A stretch of 64,000 nucleotides of DNA, taken from Burkholderiaceae bacterium (GTDB taxonomy: Bacteria; Pseudomonadota; Gammaproteobacteria; Burkholderiales; Burkholderiaceae_C). The position numbers and the translations under genes were made by a program. Position 1 is the stretch's first letter. Each line of letters begins with the position of its first letter. The notes below the pieces were generated by a model. The model was not told the DNA's origin. It was given only the letters and a program-made list of their open reading frames with translations, and ran no database searches. The stretch lies in the NCBI GenBank assembly GCA_017992055.1, contig JAGOPK010000003.1, positions 434,001 through 498,000 of the forward strand, in the 5' to 3' direction. Shown piece after piece: positions 42,909 through 54,700 of this stretch.

Positions 42909-43854
42909 CAGCGCAGCAGCGGCCGAGCTGGTCTGCGTCGCCAGCTGGAATGCCGATCTGGTGGTGCGCGTGCCGCAACCCGCGGCACGTGGCCAGACCC
43001 AGCTGGCCAGCGGCTTTGACATCAGCCCCGGCGGCAAGGGCAGCAATGCCGCGGTGGCCGCAGCGCGCCAGGGCGCGCGCGTGGCCCTGGTGGCGCGCAT
43101 CGGCGCCGATGAGTTCGGCCGCATGGGCCTGGCGCTGTGGCAGGCCGAGGGCATCGACGCCCGGCAGGTGGCGATCGCGCCGGGCGAGCGCAGCGGCGTG
43201 GCGCAGATCCAGGTGTTCGACGATGGCGACAACAGCATCGCCGTCTACCCGGGGGCCGGCGCCGGCCTGGGGCCACAGCATGCCGAGGCCGCTGCCGACC
43301 TGATCCGCGGTTCGCGCCTGGTGATGGCGTCCAACGAGGTGCCGCTGGCCTGCACCCTGCGGGCCTTTGCCATCGCCCGCGCCGCAGGCGTCACCACGCT
43401 GCTGAACCCGGCCCCCGCCGCGCCCTTGCCCGACGAGCTGCTGGCCCTGGTCGACGTGCTGACGCCCAACGAAGGCGAACTGCGCGCGCTGGCCGGCGCG
43501 CTGTGCCAGGCGTCGGACGAGGCCGGCTGCGCCGCCGCCCTGCTGGCCCGTGGCGTGGGCCAGGTGGTGGTCACGCTGGGTGCCGCGGGCTGCCGGGTCT
43601 ATGGCGGCGACCAGGCTCTGTCGCTGGCCGTCGCCGGCCACCGCGTTCGGGTGGTTGACACCATCGGTGCCGGCGACACCTTCACCGGTGCCCTGGCGGC
43701 GGCGCTGGCCCGTGGCGAGGCCATGGCCCAGGCCGTGCACCTGGCCAACGGCGCCGCCGCGATGGCGGTGCAGGGCCGGGGGGCCATCAGCGGCATGCCG
43801 ACACGGCAGGCCGTGCTGGACTGGCTGGCCGCGCGGCCGTCGCACTGTCCCTAA
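42901..43854 (+). CDS. PfkB-family carbohydrate kinase (ribokinase-like)
   Basis: 317 residues. N-terminal substrate motif ISPGGKGSNAAVAAARQGARV and C-terminal ATP motif VVDTIGAGDTFTGALAAALARG containing the catalytic Asp (GAGD) are both present; LTPNEGELRAL is the usual PfkB segment. It would phosphorylate a sugar or sugar acid from the pathway encoded upstream. Starts at a GTG overlapping the aldolase gene and is the last gene of the GntR-controlled unit. Confidence 0.92.
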   Translation: MPDSAAAAELVCVASWNADLVVRVPQPAARGQTQLASGFDISPGGKGSNAAVAAARQGARVALVARIGADEFGRMGLALWQAEGIDARQVAIAPGERSGVAQIQVFDDGDNSIAVYPGAGAGLGPQHAEAAADLIRGSRLVMASNEVPLACTLRAFAIARAAGVTTLLNPAPAAPLPDELLALVDVLTPNEGELRALAGALCQASDEAGCAAALLARGVGQVVVTLGAAGCRVYGGDQALSLAVAGHRVRVVDTIGAGDTFTGALAAALARGEAMAQAVHLANGAAAMAVQGRGAISGMPTRQAVLDWLAARPSHCP

Positions 43855-43949
43855 GCTGGGTGAGCGCAGGGCTGCGGCAAGTGCCGGCCCTGGGTTAAAA
43901 ACGCGCCACGTGGGGAACGGGCGCGTCCGCCCGGCTGGGAGAAACACAG

Positions 43950-45683
43950 GTGAACGATGGGTCGCAGCGCATGCGCGGTTGCGGGCGGGCTGGGCCTGCC
44001 CATGGCGTCCCCTTCCGGGCGGTGGTCCGGGCGGTGGCCCGGACGCTGGTGCAGGCCTGTGCGCCGGCCCTGGTCCTGGCCGTGCCCGCCGTGGCCCAGC
44101 CGGCCGCGCCGCCGGCGCCTGTAGCGGCCCCGGCGTCCGCGCCCGGGGGGCCCCCCGCCGCCGGCTCTGCCGTGGTGCGCGGCTTCGAGGTGGTCGGCAA
44201 TACGCTGCTGCCCCAGGCCGAGATCGACCAGGCGCTGGCGGCCTATCTGGGCCCGGCCACGCTGGCCCGGCTGCGCGAGGCCGCTGCGGCGGTGCAGGAC
44301 CTGTACCGCCGTGCCGGCTATGGTGGCGTGGTGGCCTTCCTGCCCGAGCAGGAGGCCAGCGATGGCCTGCTGCGCATCCGTGTCGTCGAAGGCCGGCTGA
44401 CCCGCGTCGACATCAGCGGCCAGCAGCAGTTCAGCGCCGCCAACATCCGCGCCAGCCTGCCGGCGCTGCGCGAGGGCAGCACGCCCGAGGTGCGGCGCAT
44501 CGATGCGCAGATCCAGATGGCCAACGAAAGCCCGGCCAAGACCGTGCAGGTGCTGCTGCGCCCGGGCGCCGAGCCCGGCGAGGTGGCGGCGCAGATCAGC
44601 GTGGCCGAGCAGCCGCTGCAGCAGTGGACGCTGCGCGCCGACAACACCGGCAGCGGTCACACCGGTCGGCTGCGTGCCGCCATCGGCTGGCAGCATGGCA
44701 ACCTGTTCGGCGACGATCAGGTGGCCAGCCTCGACCTGCAGACCTCGCCGGCGTATCCGTCCTCGGTGGCGGTGCTCAGCGGCGCCTACCGTGCGCCGCT
44801 GTATGCGCGGGCGCTGGCGGTCGATGCCTATGGTGCCTGGTCGGACGTGGATGGCGGCAAGACCGGCACCGCCGCCGGCGACCTGCAGTTCAGCGGCCGA
44901 GGTTCCGTGCTCGGCGCGCGCCTGTCGGCCTATCTGCCGCGCCAGGGCAATATCGACCAGCGCCTGGCCGTTGGCCTGGAGCTGCGCGACTACCGCAATG
45001 CCTGCAGCATCGCCGGCCTGCCCGAGGATGCCTGCGGCTCGGCCGGAGCCAGCGTCAGGCTGCTGCCGCTGAGCCTGGGCTACACCGCCCAGGCGGCCGG
45101 CGACATCGCCTGGAACGGCAGTGCCACGCTGCAGGCCAACCTGGGCAGCGGCGGCCGGCAGGGCGGTGCGGCGGCCTTCGAGGCGGTGCGGCCCGGCAGC
45201 CGGGTGCACTACGCCGTGCTGCGGCTCAACGGCATCGTCACCTTGCGGCCGATCGAGACCGCCGTGCTGCAGCTGCGTGCCAGCGCGCAGTACAGCGACA
45301 CGCCGCTGGTGCCGGGCGAGCAGTTCGGCATCGGTGGCTCGCTCAGCGTGCGTGGCTACGAGGAACGCGAGCTGAACGGCGACTGGGGCACGCAGTTCAG
45401 CCTGGAACTCAGCAGTGCCAACGTGGCCGAGAGCTGGTTCGGTCTGGCACGCACCGAGCTGCGCGGCCTGCTGTTTGCCGACGCCGGCTGGACCGGCTAT
45501 GGCGATGGCAGCGCCTGCCTGGCCGGGCGCAGTGCCTGCCGCATCGGCGGCCTCGGGGCCGGCCTGCGCCTGGCCATGCGCCAGGCCCAGTTCAGGCTGG
45601 ACCTGGCCCAGGCCATGGCCGGCGGCCAGCGCACACAGCGCGGCGCCCACCGTCTGCATGCCTCGTTCAGCGCCTCGTTCTAG
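43950..45683 (+). CDS. TpsB outer-membrane transporter (ShlB/FhaC family), second system
   Basis: 577 residues. A long N-terminal signal region (hydrophobic core LVQACAPALVLAVPAVAQ) and a Pro/Ala linker precede POTRA domains (VVRGFEVVGNTLLPQAEID; IRVVEGRLTRVDISGQQQFS). The 16-strand barrel carries the intact VRGY tetrad (SVRGYEERELNGDWG) and ends in Phe (HASFSASF). The start is the GTG at 43950 with GGGAGA upstream; an in-frame ATG at 43971 is possible. It precedes its giant substrate by 24 bases, so the two form an operon. Confidence 0.92.
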   Translation: MNDGSQRMRGCGRAGPAHGVPFRAVVRAVARTLVQACAPALVLAVPAVAQPAAPPAPVAAPASAPGGPPAAGSAVVRGFEVVGNTLLPQAEIDQALAAYLGPATLARLREAAAAVQDLYRRAGYGGVVAFLPEQEASDGLLRIRVVEGRLTRVDISGQQQFSAANIRASLPALREGSTPEVRRIDAQIQMANESPAKTVQVLLRPGAEPGEVAAQISVAEQPLQQWTLRADNTGSGHTGRLRAAIGWQHGNLFGDDQVASLDLQTSPAYPSSVAVLSGAYRAPLYARALAVDAYGAWSDVDGGKTGTAAGDLQFSGRGSVLGARLSAYLPRQGNIDQRLAVGLELRDYRNACSIAGLPEDACGSAGASVRLLPLSLGYTAQAAGDIAWNGSATLQANLGSGGRQGGAAAFEAVRPGSRVHYAVLRLNGIVTLRPIETAVLQLRASAQYSDTPLVPGEQFGIGGSLSVRGYEERELNGDWGTQFSLELSSANVAESWFGLARTELRGLLFADAGWTGYGDGSACLAGRSACRIGGLGAGLRLAMRQAQFRLDLAQAMAGGQRTQRGAHRLHASFSASF

Positions 45684-45707
45684 GCCCAAGGTTCCGGAGA
45701 TCCCGCG

Positions 45708-48700
45708 ATGGTTCACGCCAACCCCCTGTCCAGCCCGCGTCGCCGGGGCGACGTGCCGCGGCTCACGCCGCTGGCCCGAGGCCTGCTGGCCGCCTGTCTG
45801 CTGAGCCCGGCGCTGACCAGCCTGCCGGTACAGGCCGCCGGACCCGCGGCGCCAGCCTTGCCAACCGGTCCCCAGGTCGTGCATGGCCAGGCCACCGTGG
45901 CCACGCAGGGCAGCCAGATGACCGTGCGCAACACGCCCGGCGCCATCCTCAACTGGCAGAGCTTCTCCATCGCCGCCGGCCATGGCGTCTATTTCGACCA
46001 GGCCAGTGCCAGCAGCAAGGTGCTCAACCGCGTGCTCGGCAAGGACCCGTCGCAGATCTTCGGCTCGCTGGCCAGCAATGGCCAGGTCTGGCTGCTCAAC
46101 CCCAACGGCGTGCTGTTCGGCCGCGGCGCGCGTGTCGACGTGGCCTCGCTGGTGGCCAGCACGCTGCGCCTGGGCGACAGCGACTTCCTGGCCGGGCGCT
46201 ACCGCTTTGGCGGTGGCGACGTCCAGGGCCAGGCCGCCGGCGTGCGCAACGAAGGCAGCCTGCAGACCAGCTTCGGCGGCCAGGTCGTGCTGCTGGGCGA
46301 CCGTGTCGAGAACGCCGGCGACATCCAGGCCCCCGGTGGCCAGGTGGCGCTGGCTGCGGCGCGCAGCCTGACCCTGGTCGACACCGGCCTGCCGCATCTG
46401 GCGGTGCAGATGGACCTGCCGGCCGGCGAGGTGCTGAACCTGGGTCGGCTGGCGGCGGCCGGTGGCCGTGTCGACGTCTACGGTGCCATCGTCAACCAGC
46501 AGGGCCTGGTGTCGGCGCAGACGCTGAGCCTGGGCGCGCAGGGGCAGATCGTGCTGCGCGCCTCCGAGACCCTGACGCTGGGCGAGGCCAGCCGCACCGA
46601 GGCCGGCGGCACGGCCTCGGGCCAGCGGGGCGGTGACATCACGCTGTCGGGCCGCGACATTGCCATCGCCGGCGCCGCCGTGGTCGATGCCTCGGGCGAG
46701 GCCGGCGGTGGCCGCATCCGACTGGGGGGTGGCCTGCAGGGACGCGATGGCGGCGTGCCGAATGCCGCCACGGTGCGGGTCGATGCGGCCGCGCGCTTGG
46801 CGGCCGATGCCGGCAGCCTGGGCGACGGCGGCCAGATCATCGTCTGGTCCGACCACAGCACGCAGTTCCTGGGCCAGCTCAGCGCCCGCGGTGGTGCGCT
46901 GGGCGGCGATGGCGGCTTTGCCGAGGTGTCCAGCCGCCGCGTGCTGGGCTTTGCCGGCATGGCCGACCTGGGCGCCGGCCTGGGTGCGACCGGCACCCTT
47001 CTGCTGGACCCGAGCTTCCTGGTCATCCAGGCCAGCGCACCCAACCTGACCGGCAGCGGCAGCCTCGACCTGAGCACGCCCAACCTGCTGTTCGGCGACC
47101 ACGGCAGCATCACCAGCATCATCACCGCGGCGGCGGTGAACTCGCAGCTGAACTCCGCCAACGTGGTGCTGCAGGCCAGCGTGGACATCAGCGTCAACGC
47201 GGCCATCAGCGGCAGCCGCAGCCTGACGCTGCAGGCCGGCCGCGACATCATCGTCAACAGTGCCATCAGCGCTGGCGGTGGCATCGTGCTGTCGGCCAAC
47301 GACCCCGGTGGCACGGCCGGCGGCACCGGTGCCGTGCAAGTGGCGGCGGCGCTGAATGCCGGTGGCGGTGCGCTGAGCCTGAGCAACAACGGCGGCAGCG
47401 GCGAGCACCAGATCGGCGCCAGCCTCAGCGCGGCCAGCCTGTCCATCAGCGGCAATGCCCAGCTCACCCAGGCCAGCACCTGGACCCTGTCGGGCAACTC
47501 GACGCTGGCGGGCCAGATCGGCGGCAGCGGCGTGCTCACCAAGGCCGGCGCGGGCACGCTGACCCTGACCGGCAGCGGCAGCTTCGCGCCGATGGCCGTG
47601 GCCGCGGGCACGCTGAACTTCAACAACGCCAGTGCCGTCACCCTGCCCAGCCTGACGCTGACCGGCGGCACCTTCGGCGGCAGCGGTGAGGTCGTCGTCA
47701 GCGGCGCCTTCGATGTCATCGGCAGCTATGCCAACCTGACCGGCAGCGGCAGCCTGACGACACTGGGCACGAGCACGGTCAACCTGGCCAATGTCAGCGG
47801 CGGCTACCTGGGCATGAACCGCCCCTGGACCAACAACGGCACGCTGAACATCGCCGGCGACGACTTCATCTACCTGGGCCTGCCCGGCGGGGGGGCGACG
47901 ACGCTGACCAATGCCCTGGGCGCGACGCTGAACCTGAACAGCACGCACAGCCAGCCGCTGACGCACTACACCGGCACCAGCACCGTCCACAACGCCGGCA
48001 CGCTGAACCAGAACACCAGTGGCACGCATGCCATCGGCGCCAGCAGCTTCAGCAATGTCGGCACCGTCAACGTCAACGCCGGCACATTGACGCTGTCCGG
48101 CGGTGGCAGCGACACCGGCATCTACAACCTGGCCGCGGGCACCACGCTGGCGCTGAGCGGCGGCACGCGCTCGATGGCGGCCAGCGTCGATGTGTCGGGA
48201 CCGGGCACGGTGCGCGTGGACGGGGGCACGCTGAACATCAGCGATGCGGTGGGCACCGCCGACACGCCGGTGGTCATCAGCGGCGGCACGCTCAACTTCA
48301 ATGGCAGCACCACGGTGACGCTGCCGTCGCTGACCCTGCTGTCGGGCACCCTGGGAGGCAGTGGCAACGTCATCGTCGCCGGCGCCTTCGATGTCACCGG
48401 CAGCTATGCCAACCTGACCGGCAGCGGCAGCCTGACGACCTTGGGCACGAGCACGGTCAACCTGGCCAATGTCGGCGGCGGCTACCTGGGCATGAACCGG
48501 CCCTGGATCAACCAGGGCACGCTGAACATCGCCGGCGACGACTTCGTCTACCTGGGCCTGCCCAGCGGCGGCACCAGCACGCTGACCAATGCGGCCAATG
48601 CCACGCTGAACATCAGCTCGACCAGTGGCAATGCCCTGATCCACTACACCGGCACCACGGTGATCGACAACGCCGGCACGCTGAACCTGAACGCCAGCGG

Positions 48701-51700
48701 CTCGCACACGCTGAGCGCGACCAGCCTGCACAACAGTGGCTTGGTCAACGTGAATGCGGGCACGCTGGTGCTCAGCGCCAACGGCAGCGACAGTGGCAGC
48801 TATGCGGTGGCCAGCGGCGCCACGCTGGACTTCTCGGGCGGCACGCGCACGCTGGACACGGCCTCGTCGGTCTCGGGCGCCGGCACGCTGCGCGTCAGCG
48901 GTGCCACGGTGCATGGCAACGGCACGCTGGGCCTGGTCAACACCGGCGCGGCCATCGTCGTTGGCAGCGGCACGCTGAACCTGGGCGGCGCGGTCTCGGG
49001 CACGCTGGCGCCCACCAGCGTCAGCGGCGGCACGCTGAACTTCAACAACAGCAGCGCCGTGACCCTGCCCAGCCTGACGCTGACCGGCGGCACCATCGGT
49101 GGCAGCGGCGACGTCATCGTCAGCGGCGCCTTCAATGTCACCGGCAGCTATGCCAACCTGACCGGCAGCGGCAGCCTGACGACCTTGGGCACGAGCACGG
49201 TCAACCTGGCCAGTGTCAGTGGCGGCTACCTGGGCATGAACCGGCCCTGGATCAACCAGGGAACGTTGAACATCGCCGGCGACGACTTCGTCTACCTGGG
49301 CCTGCCCAGCGGCGGCACCAGCACGCTGACCAATGCGGACGGCGCGACGCTGAACATCAGCTCGACCAGCGGCAATGCCCTGATCCATTACACCGGCACC
49401 ACGGTGATCGACAACGCCGGCACGCTGAACCTGAACGCCAGCGGCTCGCACACGCTGAGCGCGACCAGCCTGCACAACAGCGGCTTGGTCAACGTGAATG
49501 CGGGCACGCTGGTGCTCAGCGCCAACGGCAGCGACAGCGGCAGCTATGCGGTGGCCAGCGGCGCCACGCTGGACTTCTCGGGCGGCACGCGCACGCTGGA
49601 CACGGCCTCGTCGGTCTCGGGCGCCGGCACGCTGCGCGTCAGCGGTGCCACGGTGCATGGCAACGGCACGCTGGGCCTGGTCAACACCGGCGCGGCCATC
49701 GTCGTTGGCAGCGGCACGCTGAACCTGGGCGGCGCGGTCTCGGGCACGCTGGCGCCCACCAGCGTCAGCGGCGGCACGCTGAACTTCAACAACAGCAGCG
49801 CCGTGACCCTGCCCAGCCTGACGCTGACCGGCGGCACCATCGGCGGCAGCGGCGACTTCGTCGTCAGCGGCGCCTTCGATGTCATCGGCAGCTATGCCTA
49901 CCTCACCGGCAGCGGCTCGCTGAGCACCCAGGGCACGAGCACAGTCAACCTGGCCAGCGTCAACGGTGGCTACCTGGGTCTGAACCGCCACTGGATCAAC
50001 AACGGCACGCTGAACATCGCCGGCGACGACTTCGTCTACCTGGGCCTGCCCAGCGGTGGCACGACCACGCTGACCAATGCGGCCAATGCCACGCTGAACC
50101 TCAGTTCCACCAACGCCAGCGCCCTGGTGCACTACACCGGCACCACCACCGTCCACAACGCTGGCACGCTGAACCAGAACGTCAGCGGCAGCCACACGCT
50201 GAGCGCCAGCAGCTTCCACAACAGCGGCGTGGTCAACGTGCCCGTGGGCACGCTGCTGCTCAGCGCCAACGGCAGCGACAGCGGCAGCTATGCGGTGGCC
50301 GCGGGTGCGACGCTGGACTTCTCGGGCGGCACGCGCACGCTGGAGACGGCCTCGTCGGTCTCGGGCGCCGGCACGCTGAAGGTCAGCGGCGCCTCGGTCC
50401 AGGGCCTGGGTGCGCTGAGCCTGGCCAACACCGGTGCGGCGATCGTCGTCAGCAATGGCACGCTGAGCCTGGGCGGTGCGGTCTCGGGCACGCTGGCGCC
50501 CACCAGCGTCAGCGGCGGCACGCTGAACTTCGACAACAGCAGCGCCGTGACCCTGCCCAGCCTGACGCTGACCGGCGGCACCCTGGGCGGCAGTGGCGAC
50601 TTCAGCATCAGCGGCGCCTTCGACATCACCGGCAGCTATGCCTACATCACGGGCAGCGGCTCGCTGACCACCCAGGGCACGAGCACGCTGAACCTGGCCA
50701 ATGTCAGCAACGGCTACCTGGGCCTGAACCGCAACTGGATCAACAACGGCACGCTGAACATCGCCGGCGACGACTTCGTCTACCTGGGCCTGCCCAACGG
50801 CGGCACGACCACGCTGACCAATGCGGCCGGCGCGACGCTGAACCTGGCCAGCTCGTACAGCCATCCGCTGGTGCAGTACACCGGCAGCACCAGCATCCAC
50901 AACGCCGGCACGCTGAACCAGAGCGCCAGCGGCTCGCACACCCTCAATCCCAGCAGCTTCCACAACAGCGGCACGGTCAACGTGCTCGCCGGCAGCCTGG
51001 TGCTGAGCGCCAACGGCAGCGACTCCGGCAGCTATGCGCTGGCGGCCGGCAGCACGCTGAACCTGTCCGGCGGCACGCGCACGCTCACGGCCGGCGCCAG
51101 CCTGTCGGGCCCCGGCAGCCTGACGGTCAGCGGCGCCACGCTGAATGTCGACACCGCCATCGATTTCAGCGACACGGCGGTGCGTGTCAGCGCCGGCACG
51201 CTGAACTTCAACAACGGCAGTGCGGTGACCCTGCCCAACCTGGCGCTGAGCGGCGGCACGGTCGGCGGCAGCGGCGATGTCATCGTCAGCGGCGCCTTCG
51301 ATGTCACCGGCAGCTATGCCAGCCTGACCGGCAGCGGCAGCCTGACCACCCAGGGCACGAGCACCGTCAACCTGGCCAATGTCACGGGCGGCTATCTGGG
51401 CCTGAGCCGCAACTGGAACAACAGCGGCACGCTGAACATCGGCGGCGATGACTTCATCTACTTCGGACTGCCCAGCGGCGGCAACAGCACGCTGACCAAC
51501 CTGGCCGGCGGCACGCTGACGCTGAGCAGCACCCAGGCCACACCGCTGGTGCTCTACACCGGCACGCAGAACATCGTCAACGCCGGCACGCTGAACCAGA
51601 CCGCCAGCGGCAGCCACGGCATCGGCCTGCCGTTCAGCAACAGCGGCACGGTCAATGTCTCGGCCGGCACGCTGGTGCTCAGCGGCAATGGCAGCGACAC

Positions 51701-54700
51701 CGGCGGCTATGCGCTGGCGGCGGGCAGCACGCTGCACATCGCCGGCGGCACACGCACGCTGGCCAGCGGCGCCAGCCTGTCCGGCGGCAACCTGGTGGTC
51801 AGCAACGGCACCCTGCAGGTCAACGGCCAGGTCGACTTCGGCAGCACGCCGGTGAGCATCAGCGGCGGCGCGCTGAACTTCAACCAGGCTGCTGCAGTCA
51901 CCGTGCCCAGCCTGAGCCTGAGCAGCGGCACGCTGGGTGGCAGCGGCGACGTGGTGGTCAGCGGCGCCTTCGACGCCACCGGCAGCTATGCCTTCCTGAC
52001 CGGCAGCGGCAGCCTGACCACCGAGGGCACGAGCACGGTCAACCTGGCGGCCGTCAACGGCGGCTACCTGGGCATGAACCGCCGCTGGATCAACCGCGGC
52101 CATCTGACCGTCGGTGGCGACGACCTGCTGTACTTCGGCCTGCCCAATGGCGACAGCGGCGGCACCAGCACGCTGAGCAACCAGGCCGGCGCCACGCTGA
52201 CGCTGGCCAGCAGCTATGTCTCGCCGCTGCTCACCTACACCGGCACCAGCCTGCTGGCCAATGCCGGCACGCTGGAGCTTGCGGCCAGCGGCACGCACAA
52301 CCTCAGCCTGGGCGGTGTGCAGAACACCGGCAGCCTGCAGGTGGCGCAAGGGGCGTGGACGGTGAACGGCACGCTCAGCCAGAGCGGGCTGATCCAGACC
52401 GACGCCGGCACCAGCCTTCGCGTCTTGGGCAACCTCAGCAACCAGGCCGGCGGCACGCTGGCCGGCACCGGCACCCTGATCGTCGGTGGCACGCTGACCA
52501 ACCTGGGCACCATCAGTCCGGCGGGGGCCGGCAGCGCCGGCACGCTGAGCATCAGCGGCCATCTGGCCCTGTCCGGTGGCACGCTGGCCATCGACCTGGG
52601 CGGCAGCGGCGCCTCCGATCTGCTGGCCGTCAGCGGCAATGTCACGCTGGGCGGCAACCTCAGCGCCAACCTGCTGGCCGGCTACACGCCCGGCGTGGCC
52701 GAGCATGTGGCCATCGTCAGTGCCGGCGGCACGTCCAGTGGCGCCTTCAGCGGCACCGCACTGCCCGCCGGCTTCACCGCCGGCTACCAGCTGGCGGCCA
52801 ACGAGGCGGCGCGCCTGATCTATTCCGGCAGCAGCGGTGCCAAGGTGTTCACCAATGCCGCCAACGACCTGAACTGGGCCACGCCGGCCAACTGGAGCGG
52901 AGCACTGCCCGGCAGCACCGACAGCGCCATCCTCAGCGCCGGCTACGACGTGCTCTATGCCTCGGGCAACCACACCATCGCGGCCCTGATCATCGCCGGC
53001 GGCAACTCGCTCACCGTGTCGGGCGGCGCCCTGACGGTCACCGGCAGCACCACGCTGGGCGGCAGCCTGACGGTGTCAGGCAGCGGTGCGGCCACCCTGA
53101 ACGGCGATCTGAGCGGCGCTGGCCAGGTGGCCGTGCAGGGGGGCAGCCTGCTGCTCCATGGGGCCTCCAGCATGGCCCGGCTGAGCCTTGGCGCCGGTGC
53201 CCTGGGCGGCGGCGGCAGCCTGCAGGTGAGCGAGGCCTTCAGCCGCAGCGCCGCCGCCAGCGTCGCGGCCGACTTCAGCAGCATCGGCATCACCCAGGTC
53301 AGCGGCGACCTGAGCCCGGGCGCCCTGTCGGCCGGCACGCTGACGCTGAACGCCCAAGATCCCAATGGCCGGCTGGTGATCGACGGCCGCGTCGCCAGCG
53401 CTGGCGCGCTGACGATCCAGGCCGCCGGCCCGCTGCAGCTGGCCGGCAGCAATGCCGCGCTGGTTGCTGGCGGTGACCTGAGCGTCAGCGCGCACAGCCT
53501 GGACCTGGCCGCGCCGATCAGCGGCCAACGTCTGGTGGTCGTCGGCACGCATGGCGTGCAGCTGCGGGATGCCGCCCAGCTGAGCGCCAGCGCCACCAGC
53601 GGCGACGCCATCGTGCTCGACGCCGCCGGCACCGGGCCGTTCATCAACCAGGTCGGTGCCGGCGTGCTGAGCACCGCCGGCGGCCGCTGGCTGGTGTACT
53701 CGGCCGATCCGATGGCAGACACCGTGGGGGGGCTGGCGGCCAGCTTCCGCCAGTACAACGCGCCCTATGGCGCGAGCACGCCGCTGGGCAGCGGCAACGG
53801 TCTGCTCTACAGCCTGGCGCCCACGCTGAGCATCGGCCTGCAGGGCACGGTGGCCAAGGTCTACGACGGCCATGCCGGCGCCAGCCTGCTGCCGGCCAAC
53901 TACAGCCTGTCCGGGGCGCTGGCCATCGACAGCATTTCGCTCAACCCACCGGCCAGCGGCCTGTACGTCGACGGGGGCAGCGCCTCCAGGAGCGCCGGCA
54001 GCGGCAAGACCGTGCAGGTGTCCGGCCTGACGCTGACCGCCAGCGACAGTGCTGCCGGCTACCCGGTCTATGGCCTGCAGTTCAACACCACGGCCAGTGC
54101 GCCCGTCGGCAGCATCACGCCAGCGCCGCTGGCCGTCGGCGGCCTGGTGGCGCTGGCCAAGGTCTACGACGGCGGCACCGCCGCCAGCCTGGCCGGCGCG
54201 GCCACGGTGGCGCCGCTGGCCGGTGACCAGGTGCAGCTGGCGGGCAGCGCCAGCGCCAGCTTTGCCGACAAGAACGTGGGCACGGCCAAGCCGGTCATGC
54301 TGTCCGGCCTGGTGCTCAGCGGTGCCGATGCGGGCAACTACACGCTGCAGGCGCCTGCGGGCCTGCAGGCCGACATCACGCCGGCGCCGCTGGCCGTCGG
54401 CGGCCTGGTGGCGCTGGCCAAGGTCTACGACGGCGGCACCGCTGCCAGCCTGGCCGGCGCGGCCACGGTGGCGCCGCTGGCCGGTGACCAAGTGCAGCTG
54501 GCGGGCAGCGCCAGCGCCAGCTTTGCCGACAAGAACGTGGGCATGGCCAAGGCCGTGACCGTGGCCGGCCTCACGCTGAGCGGTGCCGATGCCGGCAACT
54601 ACACGCTGCAGGCGCCTGCGGGCCTGCAGGCCGACATCACGCCGCGGCTGCTCAGCGTGATCGGCCTGGCCGTGGCCGACAAGGTCTACGACGGCAGCAC

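Noticed and set aside
47607-52370. Regular repeats considered as a CRISPR array
   Set aside because: Units are 672-744 bp, coding and contiguous without spacers; no cas genes are present.
43851-52973. A 3040-codon open frame on the minus strand opposite the exoprotein locus
   Set aside because: Its composition (His/Gln/Arg/Ala-rich, no domain pattern) is that of an antisense shadow of a GC-rich repetitive gene. The plus-strand frame has signal peptides, TPS and caspase motifs.
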